DNA of 12,500 nucleotides from Penaeus vannamei (lineage: Eukaryota; Arthropoda; Malacostraca; Decapoda; Penaeidae). Both the position numbers and the translations under genes were made by a program. The notes below the pieces were generated by a model that was not told the origin of the DNA, did no database searches, and saw only the letters and a program-made list of their open reading frames with translations. The DNA is taken from NCBI RefSeq assembly GCF_042767895.1, contig NC_091570.1:12620076-12632575 (forward strand). The letters run 5' to 3'. Shown here piece by piece: positions 9,497 through 12,500 of the stretch. The stretch's first letter is position 1, and every line of letters begins with the position of its first letter.

Positions 9497-10309
9497 TTAC
9501 GAGGCAACCTCTTGGCAGCGATACCTGTGACTAATCATCTCATCAGCATCTCCGTGTATATGCAGTGCGGCACGTTGCACGAAGGATGGGCGAGTTCTGG
9601 TCCAAAGTGACGAGGCGGTGTGGCAAGGAGGAAGGATTAAGTTTCTGAAAGTGCCCAGGACTGTGAGTGCAGTGTGCCGTGAGGGGCATGAGTGTGGCGT
9701 GACGGCGAGAGGAAACATTTTCCTCGGTGTGCCGGCTGAGTCACAGGACAACACAGCACCGGGACTTATATGGCCCCGCCGCGCACCGCCAATATCTGTC
9801 TTTAATGCCTTGTATGGCGATAATCCCCTCGCTGGCTCCGATCCGGCAACCGTGGCCGTGTGAGAGGGTCGAGTTCCTCCTGCCACAGCTCGTTCTCCTC
9901 GATGCTCTCCTTGGAGGACAATTTCTGGCCAAAATATGAATGATGACTCACCAGCGTCCTGCAATACGGCAATACTCGACCAAAATGGCCACAGGCATCT
10001 GATAAGAGCAACAAGTAACACGCGCATCGTGAAGACACTCCCGCCAAGGCGCCGCCGCGACCGTGCCTCGCCCAGCGACCCGTCCCTTTCCCAAGGACCG
10101 TCTCGCCGTTCTTTATAATAATCTCTGATCGCAGTCACAGCTCGGTAATAAAGCTCATAAAGCTGTGTCGCCTTGCTACTTCGAAGGCATCGACTATGAA
10201 CCGCGCTCTTGGGAGAAGTAAGAGAAAACCTGAAAGCCTGGTAATTAAGACCCTCGTGATGCGACAACGTCTGAAGAACAGTTATTCGTATACGCGTAAC
10301 AAAGACCAT
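9497..10309 (-). CDS. Orphan open reading frame, 270 codons from ATG (tentative)
   Basis: This is the longest non-repetitive frame in the window. It ends at TAA (9497-9499 on +) and starts at ATG at 10309, with the open frame extending upstream to a stop near 10372. Random sequence with even base use has a stop about every 21 codons, so such a length outside a repeat is unexpected. The product has mixed composition, an Arg/Glu-rich stretch near residues 70-95 (DYYKERRDGPWERDG) and one hydrophobic stretch soon after (MRVLLVALIRCLWPFW), perhaps one membrane segment. No known family is recognised. Splice-like sites lie inside: an acceptor-like TTTTAG at about 10330 and a donor CTG|GTGAGT at 9952/9951, which would give a 378-base exon. 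It could be an exon, a decayed element or chance. Overlapping + frames are shorter. Confidence 0.15.
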   Translation of the reverse strand: MVFVTRIRITVLQTLSHHEGLNYQAFRFSLTSPKSAVHSRCLRSSKATQLYELYYRAVTAIRDYYKERRDGPWERDGSLGEARSRRRLGGSVFTMRVLLVALIRCLWPFWSSIAVLQDAGESSFIFWPEIVLQGEHRGERAVAGGTRPSHTATVAGSEPARGLSPYKALKTDIGGARRGHISPGAVLSCDSAGTPRKMFPLAVTPHSCPSRHTALTVLGTFRNLILPPCHTASSLWTRTRPSFVQRAALHIHGDADEMISHRYRCQEVAS

Positions 10310-10372
10310 GTCTTTCACGCCTTTCCTAGCTAAAATCCAAAACAAACTCAAATCAGAATGCCAATATAATCA

Positions 10373-11137
10373 CACACAAAAAATCTCTTCCGGAAGAGCT
10401 CACCAAAAGGCGTATGTGTTAACCTGCTATTTTGGGCCTCACAATATGCGCATCGCCACAATAAAGAGTGGACTGCGACCGGTGTCCGGTGTGGAGGCGG
10501 TGTGTGGGGTGCCGTGGGCGCGGGCGGCCTCGCCATAACAACGCCCACACAAAGATACGAACGGCAGTGTTATATCACCGAGTCACACCCTTACAAACCA
10601 CCCTGCAACATGCGTGGCCGCCCAGTGTCAGTAAACATTGCCAAAGATTTATGGTTGTGGATGACTAGTAATCAGACATAAATTTCAGTCACTAGATTAT
10701 TTCCAAAACAGATAAACGAATAAAAAAGTAACGGGGAAAAGGAGAAAAGAGGAAATAGAACAGTAAACAGAAAAAAATCTCCCAAAGGTCCGCAATTTAG
10801 CAGGGGAGTTGTGCCCCGTTACGAGCGAGGGGGCGAGGGGCGCACTACCCGTTGGGGGGAAAGTGTTGGGCGTGACACGATGGTCAACGGCGGTGGTCGC
10901 GAGTGCCTTGTACCTTGGCGCATCTGGTCGTCCCTGCTCACGTAACGCTCGACTCGCACGCCCGCAATTACACGGAAAGTGAAAGCGGCTCCATAGGCGG
11001 GTGAAAACATACACATACACACAAAATAAACGAAAACCCACGTGGTCAGCTCACAACCCTACAACTCGCCCCTCTCTTGCGCTGTCATTACGCTAACCGC
11101 AGGTGTCGTAATACATAATTACCCTTTCTTCCTTCTA
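10373..11137. other. Unassigned complex sequence
   Basis: I see no gene or repeat here. The longest frame is 114 codons on the - strand (10697-11041), without a recognisable domain. The bases 10740-10780 are A-rich with purine words. Confidence 0.5.
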
Positions 11138-11225
11138 CTCTCTCTCTCTCTTCCTTTTCTTCTCTCTCTCCCTTTTCTCCCTTTCTCACTTTCTCTCTCT
11201 CTTTCTCTCTCCTTCCCCTTTCCTC
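11138..11225 (+). repeat. Imperfect CT-rich tract
   Basis: The + strand is almost pure pyrimidine with short CT runs broken by CCTTTT and CCC words. A smaller perfect CT run follows at about 11462-11477. It is more decayed than the other pyrimidine arrays in the window. Confidence 0.85.
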
Positions 11226-12244
11226 GGTAGGCTCCCCCACTCTATTTCCCTATCTGTCTATCTTCTTGACTGTCTTAGTCTCTTTTTCGGTCTCTTTCCT
11301 CCTCCTCTCTTCTCGTTTGACATTAAATCTGCCAGTCGCAAAGCAGTTTCCATTATCCATGTATTTATTTATTTATGCGCTCATTACTAACATCGCATTT
11401 CTAGTTCTCGCGAGCGGCACGGCGACACAAGGTTGCTCTGCTGTCCAAAATCGCACGCCTTGTCTCTCTCTCTCTCTGTTTTATTCATGGCAATTCACTG
11501 AAGGGAATGATGCCCGACTGTTCCTTTTTTTAAACGCACAGCGACACACAAACAACATCACAAGGATACATTAATAAGATCATGGCCGCCGAGTCCTCAT
11601 GAACAGCCATGGTAGTGTTGAATTAATCTCTTTATATGATTTGATATCGGCAATCAAGACACCACGACCGACCCAACTTAGCCGGCAAATATGGCCGTGA
11701 TGAACGAGAAAGTTAATGACGCCCGTGATTTGGCAGTGTCAAGGTCCCCGGACGGCAGACGCCCCCGCCGGAATGCCTGCTCGCTCCCAAGACACGAAGA
11801 AAGTCTTATAAAAACGACTATGATTTTAGGGCCGTGAGCTTTATATAGGCTTTTATCTCAGCCATCACGAAATAATAGGTGTCCTTCAGCGGGGATGCGC
11901 CGGCGGCCCTTCCGAGTTCACGAGGGAGACACAAGAGCCTATAATTAAGGGTTCAGCACCAGGTACGCAGCGCGACGCCGCTTCCCGCAGACAACAAAAG
12001 GCCCCTTCACGCCGCGCTGCTAATTAACCGCCATTACCTACTCGCCGATCTGTCAGCCGGGTCGCCGTGCGGACAGGAGCACAACAAGGATAAGGTTTAG
12101 AATGGAAAACAAAACATCCCATCACGTGGGTAAAATCACAAAGAAACACTAAACAAAATACGATTCTGAAAGATGAGAAAGCAGTTTCGAAATTCTCCCG
12201 AAGGAATAATCCTGTAGACTACCGAAACGGTTGTTTTATCGTTT
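11226..12244. other. Unassigned sequence with a candidate cis-regulatory patch
   Basis: No gene is recognised; the longest frame is 102 codons (+ 11266-11574). Between 11582 and 12034 there are five GCCAT/ATGGC words (11582, 11606, 11691, 11861, 12030), two TAATTAA words (11942 and 12021), one TTTATATAGG and one AACAAAAGG. Such words match Pho/YY1, homeodomain, TATA/Caudal-like and Sox-like sites in animals. The words are seen; any regulatory role is inferred. Confidence 0.35.
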
Positions 12245-12460
12245 TTTTCCGCCAAGATTCAGACTGCGCGGCGTTCCTTTCCTCCCTGCCGTGGCGCGTC
12301 ACCCGAGTGCCGCAATCACGCCATTCACGCGCAGACGCTGAATGCCGAACGACCGGCGGCGGCGGCGGCGGCGCTCCCTTCGCTCCAGGATGCGCTCCCA
12401 GCCACCTGCGGACGCGCCTCGCCGGCCTTGGGGCTGTTTGCACTCGGGAGGGACGCGGGA
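12245..12460. promoter_or_regulatory. GC- and CpG-rich segment with (CGG)6
   Basis: Base composition shifts to high G+C with many CG dinucleotides, and a (CGG)6 run lies at 12354-12371. The - strand is open at 12219-12443 (74 codons, Arg/Pro/Ala-rich, with six prolines from the CGG run), as expected for GC-rich DNA. A segment like this next to the window edge could be the promoter or first exon of a gene beyond it, but nothing in the window confirms this. Confidence 0.3.
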
Positions 12461-12500
12461 ATTTTGCGAGGCCCAGGGCTTGGCCCCTAATTGTCTTTAC

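Overview
The window looks like animal nuclear DNA with no gene I can identify by homology. It is very rich in simple-sequence repeats: long CT/GA, CTTT and CA tracts, minisatellites, poly-T, and scattered CGG/GCC runs. No operon-like packing, phage, insertion-sequence or bacterial signal is visible. Heavy CT/CA microsatellite load between complex, moderately GC-balanced sequence is typical of decapod crustaceans (penaeid shrimp, crabs). That assignment is an inference from texture, since no recognisable protein supports it.

Layout, left to right. Positions 82-341 are a compound microsatellite (CT, CTTT, CT, CA). A purine-rich stretch (about 628-790) is followed by a 40-bp minisatellite arranged as three 80-bp dimers (921-1169). 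From about 1579 to 4622 the + strand carries four open segments bounded by good GT-AG splice signals. All are in phase 0, and the last ends in a stop codon next to AATAAA. This may be an undescribed small spliced gene, but the predicted protein has no domain I recognise. Positions 4596-5935 are unassigned. Positions 5936-7690 form a triplet of long purine/pyrimidine blocks whose strand polarity flips twice: GA on +, then CT on +, then a GA/GATA minisatellite on +. Positions 7691-8786 are unassigned but contain a cluster of TGATAA/TGATAG words. A 48-bp T tract lies at 8787-8834. The longest reading frame of the window is on the - strand at 9497-10309; it is an orphan frame that also contains AP-1-like sites. 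Positions 10373-12240 are unassigned with one minor CT tract, and 11582-12034 has a cluster of GCCAT and TAATTAA words. The right edge (12245-12460) is GC- and CpG-rich and could be the promoter or 5' exon of a gene lying to the right.

I see no cooperating set of genes and no clearly new biological system. The items most worth checking are the phase-consistent spliced gene model, the 284-codon - strand frame, the G-quadruplex-capable dimeric minisatellite, and the strand-flipping purine blocks.
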